Source: Leisingera sp. SS27
Lineage (GTDB): Bacteria; Pseudomonadota; Alphaproteobacteria; Rhodobacterales; Rhodobacteraceae
Reading direction: 5' to 3'
NCBI RefSeq assembly: GCF_028368855.1
Contig: NZ_JAQNCY010000008.1
Coordinates: forward strand, 115,620 to 179,619
DNA length: 64,000 bases
Part shown: one piece after another, positions 45,098 to 53,231 of the stretch
How positions within the stretch are numbered: position 1 is the first letter of the stretch
How the letters are laid out: each line of letters begins with the position of its first letter
Notes under the pieces: generated by a model
Databases searched by the model: none
Seen by the model: the letters and a program-made list of their open reading frames with translations, nothing else
What the model was told of the DNA's origin: nothing
Made by a program: the position numbers and the translations under genes

Positions 45098-46381
45098 TTA
45101 GTAGAACAGGGCGGGCAGCCAGAGCGCGAGTCCGGGGAAGACCAGCAGAAGCCCCAGCATGACGAACATGGTCAGCACGAAAGGCAGTGCGCCTTTCATG
45201 ACGTCCATCATCGGACCTGACTTGCGCAGCCCCTGCACCACGTAAAGGTTAATGCCGATCGGCGGCGTGATCAGGGCGGTTTCCAGCAGAACCATCAGGA
45301 GGATGCCGAACCAAACCGGATCAAAGCCGAGCGCCACCACGATGGGTGTCACCAGCGGCGCCATGGTCAGGAGCATCGACAGCGTCTCCATGAAGCAGCC
45401 GATCAGCACCAGGATTGCCACGATCATCAGCATTGTCTGCATCGGTCCCCAGCCAAGGCCGGTGACAAAGTCGGTCAGCGCCTGGGTCAGGCCGATGATC
45501 GACAAGACGAAATTCAGGAACACCGCCGCGATGATGATCAGCATGATCATGGCGGTGGTGCGCATGGTGCCCTCAATGGCTTCGCGCATCATGTTAATCG
45601 AGAACTTGCCGTTGAAGGCCGCCAGCGCCATGGCCGCAACCACGCCCAGGGCGGCAGCTTCGGTCGGGGTGGCGATGCCTGCGTAAATTGAGCCGACGAC
45701 GACCAGGAAGATCCCCAGCGGCGGCACCAGCGCCGGCAGCGCCCCTATCCGTTCGCCCCAGGAATAGCTGAGCTTCTCGCCGCCCCAGCCGGGGCGCAGG
45801 ATACAGGTGGCTGCCACGGTTGCGATGAACAGAGCTGCCAGCAGGAAGCCGGGCAGGAAGCCTGCCAGATAAAGCTCGGGCACCGAAGTATTGGTCAGCA
45901 GGCCATAGAGGATCAGGTTGATCGAGGGCGGGATCAGGATGCCCAGCGTGCCGCCCGCGGCGATGGTGCCGAGGAACAGCGGCTCGTTATAGCCGCGTTT
46001 CCGGATCTGCGGGATTGCCACTGTGCCGATGGTGGCAGCTGTGGCTACCGAGGAGCCGGAAGTGGCGGCGAACAGCGCCGAGGAGCCGATATTGGAGTGC
46101 ATCAGCCCGCCGGGCAGCCAGCCCAGCCATTTGACGATGCCATCATACATTTTCTCGGTGATGCCTGCGCGCAGCAGGATCTCGCCCAGCATGACAAACA
46201 TCGGGATCGCTACCAGCAAAAAGTCGGTGCTGGTCTGCCAGGCCATATCCGAGATGGCGCGGTGCAGCGGCATCGGGCTGTCGGTCCATTGCAGGATCAG
46301 TCCAAGCCAGCCAAGGGATGCGGCAATCGGCACGGCCAGTCCGATCAGCGCCAGCAGGATGAGGAGTGTTTTCAGCAGCAT
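45098..46381 (-). CDS. dctM: TRAP transporter large permease subunit (DctM family)
   Basis: This 427-residue protein with about 12 membrane segments is the channel subunit of a second TRAP system. Motifs: NIGSSALFAATSGSSVATAATIGTVAIPQIRKRGY, GGTLGILIPPSINLILYG, GCFMETLSMLLTMAPLVTPIVVALG and ETALITPPIGINLYVVQGL. It lies three bases after dctQ and 23 bases before pxpB, so it is the middle of the operon. The likely cargo is 5-oxoproline, D- or L-glutamate derivatives or a related acid, inferred from the neighbours. Confidence 0.95.
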   Translation of the reverse strand: MLLKTLLILLALIGLAVPIAASLGWLGLILQWTDSPMPLHRAISDMAWQTSTDFLLVAIPMFVMLGEILLRAGITEKMYDGIVKWLGWLPGGLMHSNIGSSALFAATSGSSVATAATIGTVAIPQIRKRGYNEPLFLGTIAAGGTLGILIPPSINLILYGLLTNTSVPELYLAGFLPGFLLAALFIATVAATCILRPGWGGEKLSYSWGERIGALPALVPPLGIFLVVVGSIYAGIATPTEAAALGVVAAMALAAFNGKFSINMMREAIEGTMRTTAMIMLIIIAAVFLNFVLSIIGLTQALTDFVTGLGWGPMQTMLMIVAILVLIGCFMETLSMLLTMAPLVTPIVVALGFDPVWFGILLMVLLETALITPPIGINLYVVQGLRKSGPMMDVMKGALPFVLTMFVMLGLLLVFPGLALWLPALFY

Positions 46382-46384
46382 GGG

Positions 46385-46948
46385 TCAGACGCTTTCGTCT
46401 TCGATTTGTTCATCAATGGATTTGACGCCGATCAGGTCCTGCACGCCGGCCTGATCGCCCTGGGCCAGCCGTTTGAGTGCAACCAGCCCAATGAGGACGC
46501 CGGAGGCCACAAACAGCAGCCAGCCCATCAGCCAGGGGATTTGCGGCAGCGCCAGCGGCACCCGCAGCGGAGTGATCGAACGGGACCCGTGCTGGACGGA
46601 GTCCGCCACCATGCCCCAGACCATCACCGCAACGATCCCGGCAAAGCCGATCAGCAGCACCAGCCCCAGAAAATTGATCATAGGATGCAGCTTGCGGGGC
46701 AGGGTGCCCATCAGCGCATCGACCCGGATATGGGCGCGTTCAAACAGCGCAAAGCTGAAGGCAAAGGCAGTGGCAACGCCAAAGGCATAGCCGGAGATCT
46801 CGTCCGCGCCGCCGAGAGAGATATTAAAGATCTTGCGCAGCAGCACTTCCAGCGTGACCAGGAAGGCGGACAGCACAATCAGCGTGCCCCCGGCCCAGGT
46901 CAGCCACAGGCTGAGTTTTCGGGTGCGGGTCAAAAGGGACTCAAGCAT
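46385..46948 (-). CDS. dctQ: TRAP transporter small permease subunit (DctQ family)
   Basis: This 187-residue inner-membrane protein is the small TRAP subunit, with four expected segments near residues 13-35, 50-68, 89-110 and 132-155. The Q-family pattern EISGYAFGVATAFAFSFALFERAHIRVDALM is clear. ATG 46948 has AGAGG upstream and is preferred over the TTG at 46969. The C-terminal tail is longer and more acidic than usual (DLIGVKSIDEQIEDESV). It works with the DctM encoded immediately downstream. Confidence 0.92.
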   Translation of the reverse strand: MLESLLTRTRKLSLWLTWAGGTLIVLSAFLVTLEVLLRKIFNISLGGADEISGYAFGVATAFAFSFALFERAHIRVDALMGTLPRKLHPMINFLGLVLLIGFAGIVAVMVWGMVADSVQHGSRSITPLRVPLALPQIPWLMGWLLFVASGVLIGLVALKRLAQGDQAGVQDLIGVKSIDEQIEDESV

Positions 46949-47014
46949 TGTCTTGCCTCTTGGATGCAATTAGGGCGGCCGGATGGGTCAGGCCGCCCCT
47001 TTTTCAGTGAAGTA

Positions 47015-48052
47015 TCAGTTGGCTTTGGCGGTCATGCCAAGGACTTTGCCGACCGTGTTGTTCCAGTTCTCGGCGCAGTCCTCTCCGCAGCGCTCGGCCC
47101 AGCGGGCGAGCACGACCTCGGACGCGATCTTGTCGCGGATGGCAAGGTCTTCGGCGGAAGGTTCCACCAGCTTCATGCCGCCCTTTTCGCCGATCTCGCA
47201 GTCGCCGCCGGTGATGCAGGAGATTGCGATGCCGTCCTCGGTGGCGGTCTCCGCCCACATGCGTTCGTTCAGCGCGGCGATCTCAGTCTGCATCAGCTCT
47301 TGCTGCTCAGGAGACATAGAGTTCCACTTGTCCATGTTCATTGCCCCAAAGGCGAGGCCCCAGCCGACGCGCAGGGTGTAGGCATGGGTGGCCACCTGCT
47401 GCCAATTGGCGGTGTAGGCCGACATGGTGCCGGTGATGCCGCAATCCACCACGCCCTTTTCCAGCGCCGGGATCACTTCAGAGAAGGGCACCGTGACCGA
47501 GGTGCCGCCCGCGCCTTCGACGAAGTCGCCCAGGGTCGTCGCGTAAACACGGATTTTCTTGCCTTCCAGATCCTGGATCCCGTTGACCTCGGCGTTACAC
47601 CACAGGGTTTGGCTGGGGAACGGGTACAGCATCAGGAGCTTGGCGTTGTAATACTGGGCAAAGGCCTCTTCCAGAGTCGGAAAGTAGGCTTCCGCCACCT
47701 TGCGCTGGGTATCGATATCCTGGGTGACAGAGCTGAGGTCGGCGCCTTCGAAAATGGCATTTTCGGCAGCCACATAGCCCGGCAGGCCAAAGGCGAAGTC
47801 AAAAACGCCGTTCTTGACAAGCCGCATGATTTCAAAGCCTTTCAGGCCCAGTCCCGACTGCGACTGGATTTCGCCGACGATCTGCCCGCCGGAAGCTTCG
47901 GCCAGGCGCTCGTTGAAGAAGGGGCCTTCGTGTTTCTGGTAGTTTGTCAGGCTGGACCAGGTGCCCACGGCCTTGAGCACCACCGGGTTGTCGGCCAGTG
48001 CCGCGCCTGCGCTTAGTGCCAGTGCGGCGGTCAATGCGGTTAGTGATTTCAT
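47015..48052 (-). CDS. dctP: TRAP transporter substrate-binding protein (DctP family)
   Basis: This 345-residue periplasmic binding protein has a clear signal peptide (SLTALTAALALSAGAALA). It shows DctP hallmarks: GGQIVGEIQSQSGLGLKGFEIMRLVKNGVFDFAFG, the EGKKIRVYATTLGDFVEGAGG loop with the ligand Arg, and VPFSEVIPALEKGVVDCGITG. Two Cys pairs near residues 155/211 and near the C-terminus are worth noting. It lies between the DUF1445 gene (18 bases upstream) and dctQ, and so defines the uptake part of the pxp operon. Confidence 0.93.
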   Translation of the reverse strand: MKSLTALTAALALSAGAALADNPVVLKAVGTWSSLTNYQKHEGPFFNERLAEASGGQIVGEIQSQSGLGLKGFEIMRLVKNGVFDFAFGLPGYVAAENAIFEGADLSSVTQDIDTQRKVAEAYFPTLEEAFAQYYNAKLLMLYPFPSQTLWCNAEVNGIQDLEGKKIRVYATTLGDFVEGAGGTSVTVPFSEVIPALEKGVVDCGITGTMSAYTANWQQVATHAYTLRVGWGLAFGAMNMDKWNSMSPEQQELMQTEIAALNERMWAETATEDGIAISCITGGDCEIGEKGGMKLVEPSAEDLAIRDKIASEVVLARWAERCGEDCAENWNNTVGKVLGMTAKAN

Positions 48053-48070
48053 GTCTTCCTCCCTGAAGAT

Positions 48071-48883
48071 TTATGTCCGGTAGTCGGGAACCTCGGCATT
48101 CTCGCTGACATCGGTGATCAGCATATGGCCGGGTTTGTGGGTGATGCAGAGCGGCAGCGCCGCGGTTTCAATGGCAACCTGAGGGGTGACGCCGCAGGCC
48201 CAGAACACCGGGGTTTCGCCGGCCCCGACCAGGGCCGCGTCGCCCCAGTCCGGGCGGGTGATGTCCTGAATGCCGATTTCGGCCGGGTCGCCCCAGTGCA
48301 CCGGCGCGCCATGCGCCAGCGGGTAGCGGCGCGATATACCGGCGGCCTGTTCCACGCGGTCCTGCGGCAAGGCCCGCATGCTGACAACCATCTTGCCGGA
48401 AAACGGGCCGGCGGGAACGGTATCGATCCCAGTCCTGAACATCGGCACGGTGGTGTTGTTTTCGACATGCCACAGCGGCAGGCCCGCGCGCTGCAGGGCG
48501 TGCTCGAAAGTAAAAGAGCAGCCGAGCGCAAAGGCCACGAAATCATCCTGCCACAGGGCCTGAATGTCCGTGACAGTCTCAGCCAGCTTGCCGTCACGGT
48601 AAACGTTATAGGCCGGCACGTCGGTGCGGATGTCGATGTCCTGCCCCAGCGTGGCCATCATCGGGTTGCCGGTGTCGGAAACACCTGTCAGCGGGCACGG
48701 CTTGGGGTTGCGTTGGCAAAACCGCATGAAATCCAGCGCATATTTCTCGGGCATGATCGCCAGGTTGGCCTGCAGAACGCCGCTGCCCAGGCCAGCCGTA
48801 TGGCCCTGGTACTGCCCGGCCCGGATCGCCGCACGTGCTTCGGCTGCGCTGCCGTCTTTCAGATGCTGATAGGTGATGGTCAC
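48071..48883 (-). CDS. Putative hydro-lyase, DUF1445 (YcsI/D-glutamate cyclase-like)
   Basis: This 270-residue protein belongs to DUF1445 (PF07286), the family of Bacillus YcsI and of the C-terminal part of the vertebrate D-glutamate cyclase. Family features include ARAAIRAGQYQGHTAGLGSGVLQANLAIMP, FAFGCSFTFEHAL-like DFVAFALGCSFTFEHALQRAG and VSMRALP. D-glutamate cyclase makes 5-oxo-D-proline, which fits a gene in front of 5-oxoprolinase. GTG 48883 is taken because GGAGGG lies 6 bases before it. The same combination ycsI-kipI-kipA-ycsF occurs in Bacillus subtilis. The exact reaction here is inferred. Confidence 0.88.
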   Translation of the reverse strand: MTITYQHLKDGSAAEARAAIRAGQYQGHTAGLGSGVLQANLAIMPEKYALDFMRFCQRNPKPCPLTGVSDTGNPMMATLGQDIDIRTDVPAYNVYRDGKLAETVTDIQALWQDDFVAFALGCSFTFEHALQRAGLPLWHVENNTTVPMFRTGIDTVPAGPFSGKMVVSMRALPQDRVEQAAGISRRYPLAHGAPVHWGDPAEIGIQDITRPDWGDAALVGAGETPVFWACGVTPQVAIETAALPLCITHKPGHMLITDVSENAEVPDYRT

Positions 48884-48928
48884 TTGCTTCCCTCCGCTTG
48901 GCAAAGGGTCACAAGAAACACCTATAAT

Positions 48929-48958
48929 ATCAAATCGAATGTTTTTTCCGATTTTGAT
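48929..48958. promoter_or_regulatory. Dyad before the DUF1445-TRAP-pxp operon, probable LysR site
   Basis: ATCAAATCG (48929-48937) and CGATTTTGAT (48949-48958) form an imperfect inverted repeat in the 84 bases between the LysR gene and GTG 48883. On the - strand the sequence ATATTAT nearby (48924-48930) could serve as a -10 box. LysR proteins commonly bind such dyads. Binding is inferred. Confidence 0.45.
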
Positions 48959-48967
48959 CAGTTTTTT

Positions 48968-49858
48968 TTATCGGAGAAAGAATGCATCCGCGACGTCACG
49001 GGCCAGATGAGCGGCGGTCTCGGTAACATGGCTTTTGGGTTCGCCCAGGTAGGACGCTGTGAACTGAAGCGGGTTTGGCACCCAGCCGGGATCGAACTCG
49101 ACAATCCGGCCTGCGGCAACCAGCTCCTCTCCCAGCACCCGGGGCAGAACGGCAACGCCGAGATCCGCTTCGACCAGCCGGAAACAGGCTGAAAGCGAGG
49201 AAGATGGAAACAGCGAAACCTCTGGCCCGACCCGTTCAAACAGCATTTCCTTCAGTTCCCGGTGCGGCCGGGTGTGACGCGCATAGGTCAGAACAGGGCG
49301 TGACAGATAGGCCGCTGGATCTTGCTCTGTGCGGCCCTTGGCGGCTGCATACCAGGCCAGTGGAAATCCGGGTAAGTCTATGTTGTTGACAGAGTAATCC
49401 GAAACCGGCCCGAGCAGCACCGCCAAATCGATCTCGCGGGCCATCAGCCCCGCCCGCAAGTTGACCGAGATATCCACGTTGAACTCGATCTCCAGCTTTG
49501 GGAAGTGGCTGTGCAAGGCTGACACCAATTCCGGCAGCCAGCATTGGGCAATGGTCTCCGAAACGCCAAGGCGCAACCTCCCTTCGATGCCGCTGGGGTC
49601 CACGACATCCTTTTCCACCAGTTCGGACAGCTGCTCGAATTTTTCGGCATGCACCACCAAAAGCTCGCCGCGTTTGGTCAGCTTCATACCGCCCGAGGTC
49701 CGTTCAAACAGCTCGCAGGACAGCGAGTCCTCAAGGTTCTTGATCCGGGCAGTCACGGCAGGCTGGGTTAAATTCAGTGCATTGGCAGCCCGGCGCACAC
49801 CACCCAGCCGGACAACATTCAGAAACGTCTTGAGTTGTTCAAAGTTGATTCTCGCCAT
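48968..49858 (-). CDS. LysR family transcriptional regulator
   Basis: This 296-residue protein has the LysR winged helix (FEQLKTFLNVVRLGGVRRAANALNLTQPAVTARIKNLEDSLSCELFERTSGGMKLTKRG) and the periplasmic-binding-like effector domain with GRLRLGVSETIAQCWLPELV. It is upstream of and co-oriented with the DUF1445-TRAP-pxpBCA operon, with a dyad in the gap. That is the expected place for its regulator, although most LysR genes are divergent. The inducer may be 5-oxoproline or glutamate-like; this is inferred. Confidence 0.93.
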   Translation of the reverse strand: MARINFEQLKTFLNVVRLGGVRRAANALNLTQPAVTARIKNLEDSLSCELFERTSGGMKLTKRGELLVVHAEKFEQLSELVEKDVVDPSGIEGRLRLGVSETIAQCWLPELVSALHSHFPKLEIEFNVDISVNLRAGLMAREIDLAVLLGPVSDYSVNNIDLPGFPLAWYAAAKGRTEQDPAAYLSRPVLTYARHTRPHRELKEMLFERVGPEVSLFPSSSLSACFRLVEADLGVAVLPRVLGEELVAAGRIVEFDPGWVPNPLQFTASYLGEPKSHVTETAAHLARDVADAFFLR

Positions 49859-50005
49859 TCCCGATTAGTCGCACGAAGCGGCCGTGAATGCACCGGAGCT
49901 GAAACCGTCCGGTTGGAAATCACCATCTGCAGCCCCGCCATCGTTATTTGGGCCAGCAACGCTGGAAGGCTATGAATTGGGGGTGAGGTGCAACGCTTAT
50001 GTTTC

Positions 50006-50027
50006 AAGGGTCCGTTTGCGGGCCCTT
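50006..50027 (+). terminator. Orphan hairpin with T-run in a 381-base gap
   Basis: AAGGGTCCG (50006-50014) pairs with CGGGCCCTT (50019-50027; one G-T wobble) around TTTG, followed by TTC. It points to transcription on the + strand, yet no + strand gene lies upstream. The rest of 49859-50239 holds no credible gene. It may be the relic of a lost gene or mark a small RNA. Confidence 0.45.
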
Positions 50028-50239
50028 TTCTGCGGACGGACACATTGGCTTTGGTGGCAATTCACGCCGGATACTGAATGAGAGAATGCCTGAATGTTTG
50101 AATTTTTTGGCAAATTGATAACCGGTGGAGGCTCGCTGCAAATCTGCATCCTGCAGGTTTTCTGCGGGTTCCCGACCGGTCTGCAGAAAGAAGGCGTCCG
50201 GCGGGTGCCATTGCTGTATCTGATGCCAGGTGCCCGGTG

Positions 50240-51202
50240 TCACCTCTTCCGGGACGCAAGGATCCCGGACTCCCGTATGATCTCGGAGACCTCGTGCTCC
50301 TTCCGGTAGGCCATGACATGCACCCCGGAGACGCCGGAAATCTCCCGCATCTGCTGGATCAGTTCGATGCAGATCTTTTTGCCTTCCTGTCCGGGTTTTT
50401 CAGCCTTCTCCATTCGGTCGATGACCGCATCGGGCACATGGATCCCCGGCACATTCGAGCGCATCCACCGTGCTGCCCGCGCCGATGCCAGCGGGCCGAC
50501 CCCGGCCAGGATGTAAACCTTCTTGTCCAGCCCCAGGTCCCGCACCCGTGCCATGAATTTCTCAAACAGGGGCACGTCGTAGATGTAGTTGGTCTGGATG
50601 TACTCGGCCCCGGCCTCCACCTTCTTGGCCAGCCGTTCCGGGCGCCAGTCATAAGGCGGGATGCAGGGGTTTTCAGCCGCGCCCAGAAACAGCTGCGGCG
50701 GGTTCTTGATGGTGCGTCCGGACAGGAATCTGCGCTCATCCCGCATTGTCTTGATGGTGCGCAACAGCGACAGGGAGTCGAAATCGAAGACCGGTTTGGC
50801 GCCCGGCTGGTCGCCTACGCCCACGCCATCGCCGGTCAGGCAAAGCACATTGCTGACGCCCATGGCCGCGGCCCCCAGAACGTCGCCCTGGATGGCGATG
50901 CGGTTCCGGTCGCGGCAGGAGATCTGGTACACCGGCGAATACCCTGCACGGGTCAGCAGCGCACTGATGCCGATCGAGGACATGTGGCAGTTGGCGCCCG
51001 AGGCATCGGTGGCATTGATGGCGTCGGCAACCTCGCCCAGCGGGCGCGCGGCCTCATAGACATCTGCAGGGTCGGCGCTGTCGGGCGGGTTCAGTTCAGC
51101 GGTGATGGCAAAGCGTCCGGAGCGCAGCACCCGTTCCAGCCGGCTGTGTGAGACATGGCCCTCGGGCGGCGCGGAATAAGGCTGGGGCAAAGTATGATCC
51201 AT
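50240..51202 (-). CDS. Methylenetetrahydrofolate reductase (MetF-like) catalytic protein
   Basis: This 320-residue protein has the MTHFR TIM-barrel: FAITAELNPPDSADPADVYEAARPLGEVADAINATDASGANCHMSS, a PVYQISCRDRNRIAIQGDVLGAAAMGVSNVLCLTGDG segment and GAEYIQTNYIYDVPLFEKFM. It binds FAD and interconverts methylene- and methyl-tetrahydrofolate. It is not the housekeeping MetF type but the version that travels with a separate Cys-rich partner, encoded directly upstream (TGATG overlap at 51202). The pair most likely works in one-carbon oxidation from a demethylation route. The real direction of flow cannot be told from the sequence. Confidence 0.88.
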   Translation of the reverse strand: MDHTLPQPYSAPPEGHVSHSRLERVLRSGRFAITAELNPPDSADPADVYEAARPLGEVADAINATDASGANCHMSSIGISALLTRAGYSPVYQISCRDRNRIAIQGDVLGAAAMGVSNVLCLTGDGVGVGDQPGAKPVFDFDSLSLLRTIKTMRDERRFLSGRTIKNPPQLFLGAAENPCIPPYDWRPERLAKKVEAGAEYIQTNYIYDVPLFEKFMARVRDLGLDKKVYILAGVGPLASARAARWMRSNVPGIHVPDAVIDRMEKAEKPGQEGKKICIELIQQMREISGVSGVHVMAYRKEHEVSEIIRESGILASRKR

Positions 51203-51774
51203 CACTTGCTGCCTTTCACAGCCTGCGCGGGCTCCTCTGCCAGCGGCGCGGCGGAGGGTTCGTTTGCGCGGGCACCGGGGAAGGCATCGGCAATGGCGGT
51301 GCGGCGCTTTTCCCGGGCTTCCCGCAGATGCGCAGCTTTTTCGCGGCTGACGCGCAGCCAGGACGAGGACCCTTCGAGGTTACGCTCCACCGGCGGCAGA
51401 ACGGTGTGAATCTGCGCGCCGCCTTTCATCCGCGACGCCCCGTCCCATGCCAGCGCCCAAACGCATTTCATCTCCGGCTTTACCTCGCAGAAGCCGCCCG
51501 GCCTGACACCGCCGCAGGGGCCGTTGCGCAGCTGTTTGGGGCAATTCATCGGGCAGGACATGCCGGTTGACGACAGCACGCATTGCCCGCACATCTTGCA
51601 ATCGAACAGCACGGTCTTGACGCATTTTTCAACAAAGGCGACCGGGCGCTCAACCCGGTCATAGCCGATCTTTGCAAGAACCGGGTCCAGCGCGATCATG
51701 GCGCTTTCCAGGCGCTTGTAGATCCATTCAAAACTGCGCGAATGGCGGATGGCAAACAGGCGGATCCTGTACAA
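51202..51774 (-). CDS. Methylenetetrahydrofolate reductase C-terminal domain protein (Cys-rich)
   Basis: This 190-residue protein carries the MTHFR_C domain: a helical start (IRHSRSFEWIYKRLES), then a cluster of Cys residues, FDCKMCGQCVLSSTGMSCPMNCPKQLRNGPCGGVRPGGFCEVKPEMKCVW, cut into C-x2-C-x2-C and C-x3-C groups. The layout suggests iron-sulfur or zinc binding next to the catalytic MetF-like protein. The start appears to be TTG 51774, with GGGAAG 4 bases upstream, because the family's conserved N-terminus begins there. It overlaps the metF-like gene by one base. Confidence 0.88.
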   Translation of the reverse strand: MYRIRLFAIRHSRSFEWIYKRLESAMIALDPVLAKIGYDRVERPVAFVEKCVKTVLFDCKMCGQCVLSSTGMSCPMNCPKQLRNGPCGGVRPGGFCEVKPEMKCVWALAWDGASRMKGGAQIHTVLPPVERNLEGSSSWLRVSREKAAHLREAREKRRTAIADAFPGARANEPSAAPLAEEPAQAVKGSK

Positions 51775-51936
51775 CGGGCTTCCCTTTCTCCATGCACTTA
51801 CAGCATCTTACTCACAGAGTGGGCTGCAATGAACCAGAAATAGGTTTTGCAGCCTTCGTCTCCATGATTTTTGCTGCCTGCGGACGGTCCAGTCCCGCCG
51901 GGCATTCCGGGTTCACCCCGGCAGGCGCCGGATGGT

Positions 51937-51962
51937 TTCCCTGCCTGTTCCCAGGCAGGGAA
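51937..51962. terminator. Hairpin downstream of the HtrA gene
   Basis: TTCCCTGCCTG (51937-51947) pairs perfectly with CAGGCAGGGAA (51952-51962) 22 bases beyond the end of the protease gene. No T-run is present on either strand, so it is a stem that may act in termination or RNA stability. Confidence 0.5.
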
Positions 51963-51983
51963 TAGGCCGGAGTGTCAGGCGTC

Positions 51984-53087
51984 CTAGCTGGAGCGGTCGC
52001 CCAGGGTCACGTCCAGGGTCACTTCCTTGCCCTTGCGCAGGACTTCGATCTGCGCTTTTTCACCCGGGGCGTTCACCGCGACCGCGGCTGTCAGGTCGCG
52101 CAGTTCGTTGATCTCTGCCGTGCCGAAGCGCAGCACCACGTCGCCGGGTTTCAGCCCTGCCTCTGCCGCCGGACTGCCGGGCTCGACGCCTTCGATCACC
52201 ACGCCCTTGCCGGCCTCGCGGCCCAGCACATTGGCGGCGTCCTCAGAGAGCGGCTTGATCTGCACCCCGAGCCAGCCGCGGGTGATCTCGCCGTCGTCTT
52301 CGAGGTCGGTCACGATCTTCTGCACCATGTCTGACGGCACCGCAAAGCCGATGCCGACGGAACCGCCGCCCGGCGAATAGATCATCGTGTTGACGCCGAC
52401 GACCTCGCCTTTGGCATTGAAGAGCGGGCCGCCGGAGTTGCCCTTGTTAATGGCTGCATCGGTCTGGATGAAGTCGTCAAACGGTCCGGAGTTGATGTTG
52501 CGCGAGGTGGCCGAAACGATGCCGGAGGTCACGGTGCCTGCAAGGCCGAAGGGGCTGCCCATGGCGAGCACCTCGTCCCCGACGCGCAGGTCATCTGAGG
52601 AACCGAATTCCACCGCGGTCAGCGGTGTGCCTGTCTCGACCTTCAGCAGTGCGATGTCGGTCAGCGGGTCGGCGCCAATCACCGTGGCGTCATGCTTGCT
52701 GCCGTCAGAGAGCGTGACGGAGACGGTCTGGGCGTTGTCGATCACATGGTGGTTGGTGACGATGAGCCCGTCCTGGGAGATCACGAAACCGGAGCCTGCG
52801 CCCTTGACGGGGCGGCTGTTGCCGAAGTCCGGTGCGCGCCCGCCGAAGCGGCGCATGAATTCTTCCATGAACTTGTCATTGGGCATTCCCTGCCGGTCTG
52901 CGGCGGGTTCTGCCTTGGCGGTGACTTCGACAAAGACGACTGCCGGGGAAATGGTTTCGACCAGATCGGCATAGCCGCCCGCGGGCACGGCCAGGGCGGG
53001 GGCGGGCGCTAGAGCCATCATTGCGGCCGCCGAGGCGGCGGCTGTCAGGGCAAAGGCGAACCGTTTGGGAGCGTTGGTTTGGGGCAT
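51984..53087 (-). CDS. HtrA/DegP-type periplasmic serine protease
   Basis: This 367-residue protein is exported (signal residues 9-33, ending ALA) and has a trypsin-like domain with the triad His114 (TNHHVID), Asp144 (DPLTDIALLK) and Ser218 (KGNSGGPLF). One PDZ domain follows (residues about 270-355, GVVIEGVEPGSPAAEAGLKPGDVVL). With a single PDZ it resembles DegS or mycobacterial-type HtrA more than two-PDZ DegP, but it has a cleavable signal. It degrades or refolds damaged envelope proteins. It is divergent from an OmpR-type response regulator, which may control it. Confidence 0.92.
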   Translation of the reverse strand: MPQTNAPKRFAFALTAAASAAAMMALAPAPALAVPAGGYADLVETISPAVVFVEVTAKAEPAADRQGMPNDKFMEEFMRRFGGRAPDFGNSRPVKGAGSGFVISQDGLIVTNHHVIDNAQTVSVTLSDGSKHDATVIGADPLTDIALLKVETGTPLTAVEFGSSDDLRVGDEVLAMGSPFGLAGTVTSGIVSATSRNINSGPFDDFIQTDAAINKGNSGGPLFNAKGEVVGVNTMIYSPGGGSVGIGFAVPSDMVQKIVTDLEDDGEITRGWLGVQIKPLSEDAANVLGREAGKGVVIEGVEPGSPAAEAGLKPGDVVLRFGTAEINELRDLTAAVAVNAPGEKAQIEVLRKGKEVTLDVTLGDRSS

Positions 53088-53231
53088 CTTCGTTTCCTTG
53101 CTTCACTAGAGATGCAAGGCAGATGGCAGGCCCTCATTTCAATCGCCTGACGCATTCTATACAGATCTGTAATGTGTGCTGAAACCGGATCTGGTTTAAG
53201 AACCGGGAGGCGCAGCAAAGCGGGGAATGGC

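Noticed and set aside
46097..48016. A 639-residue open frame on the + strand
   Set aside because: It is antisense to the second dctQ and dctP genes and is His/Gln/Gly-rich with no recognisable domain.
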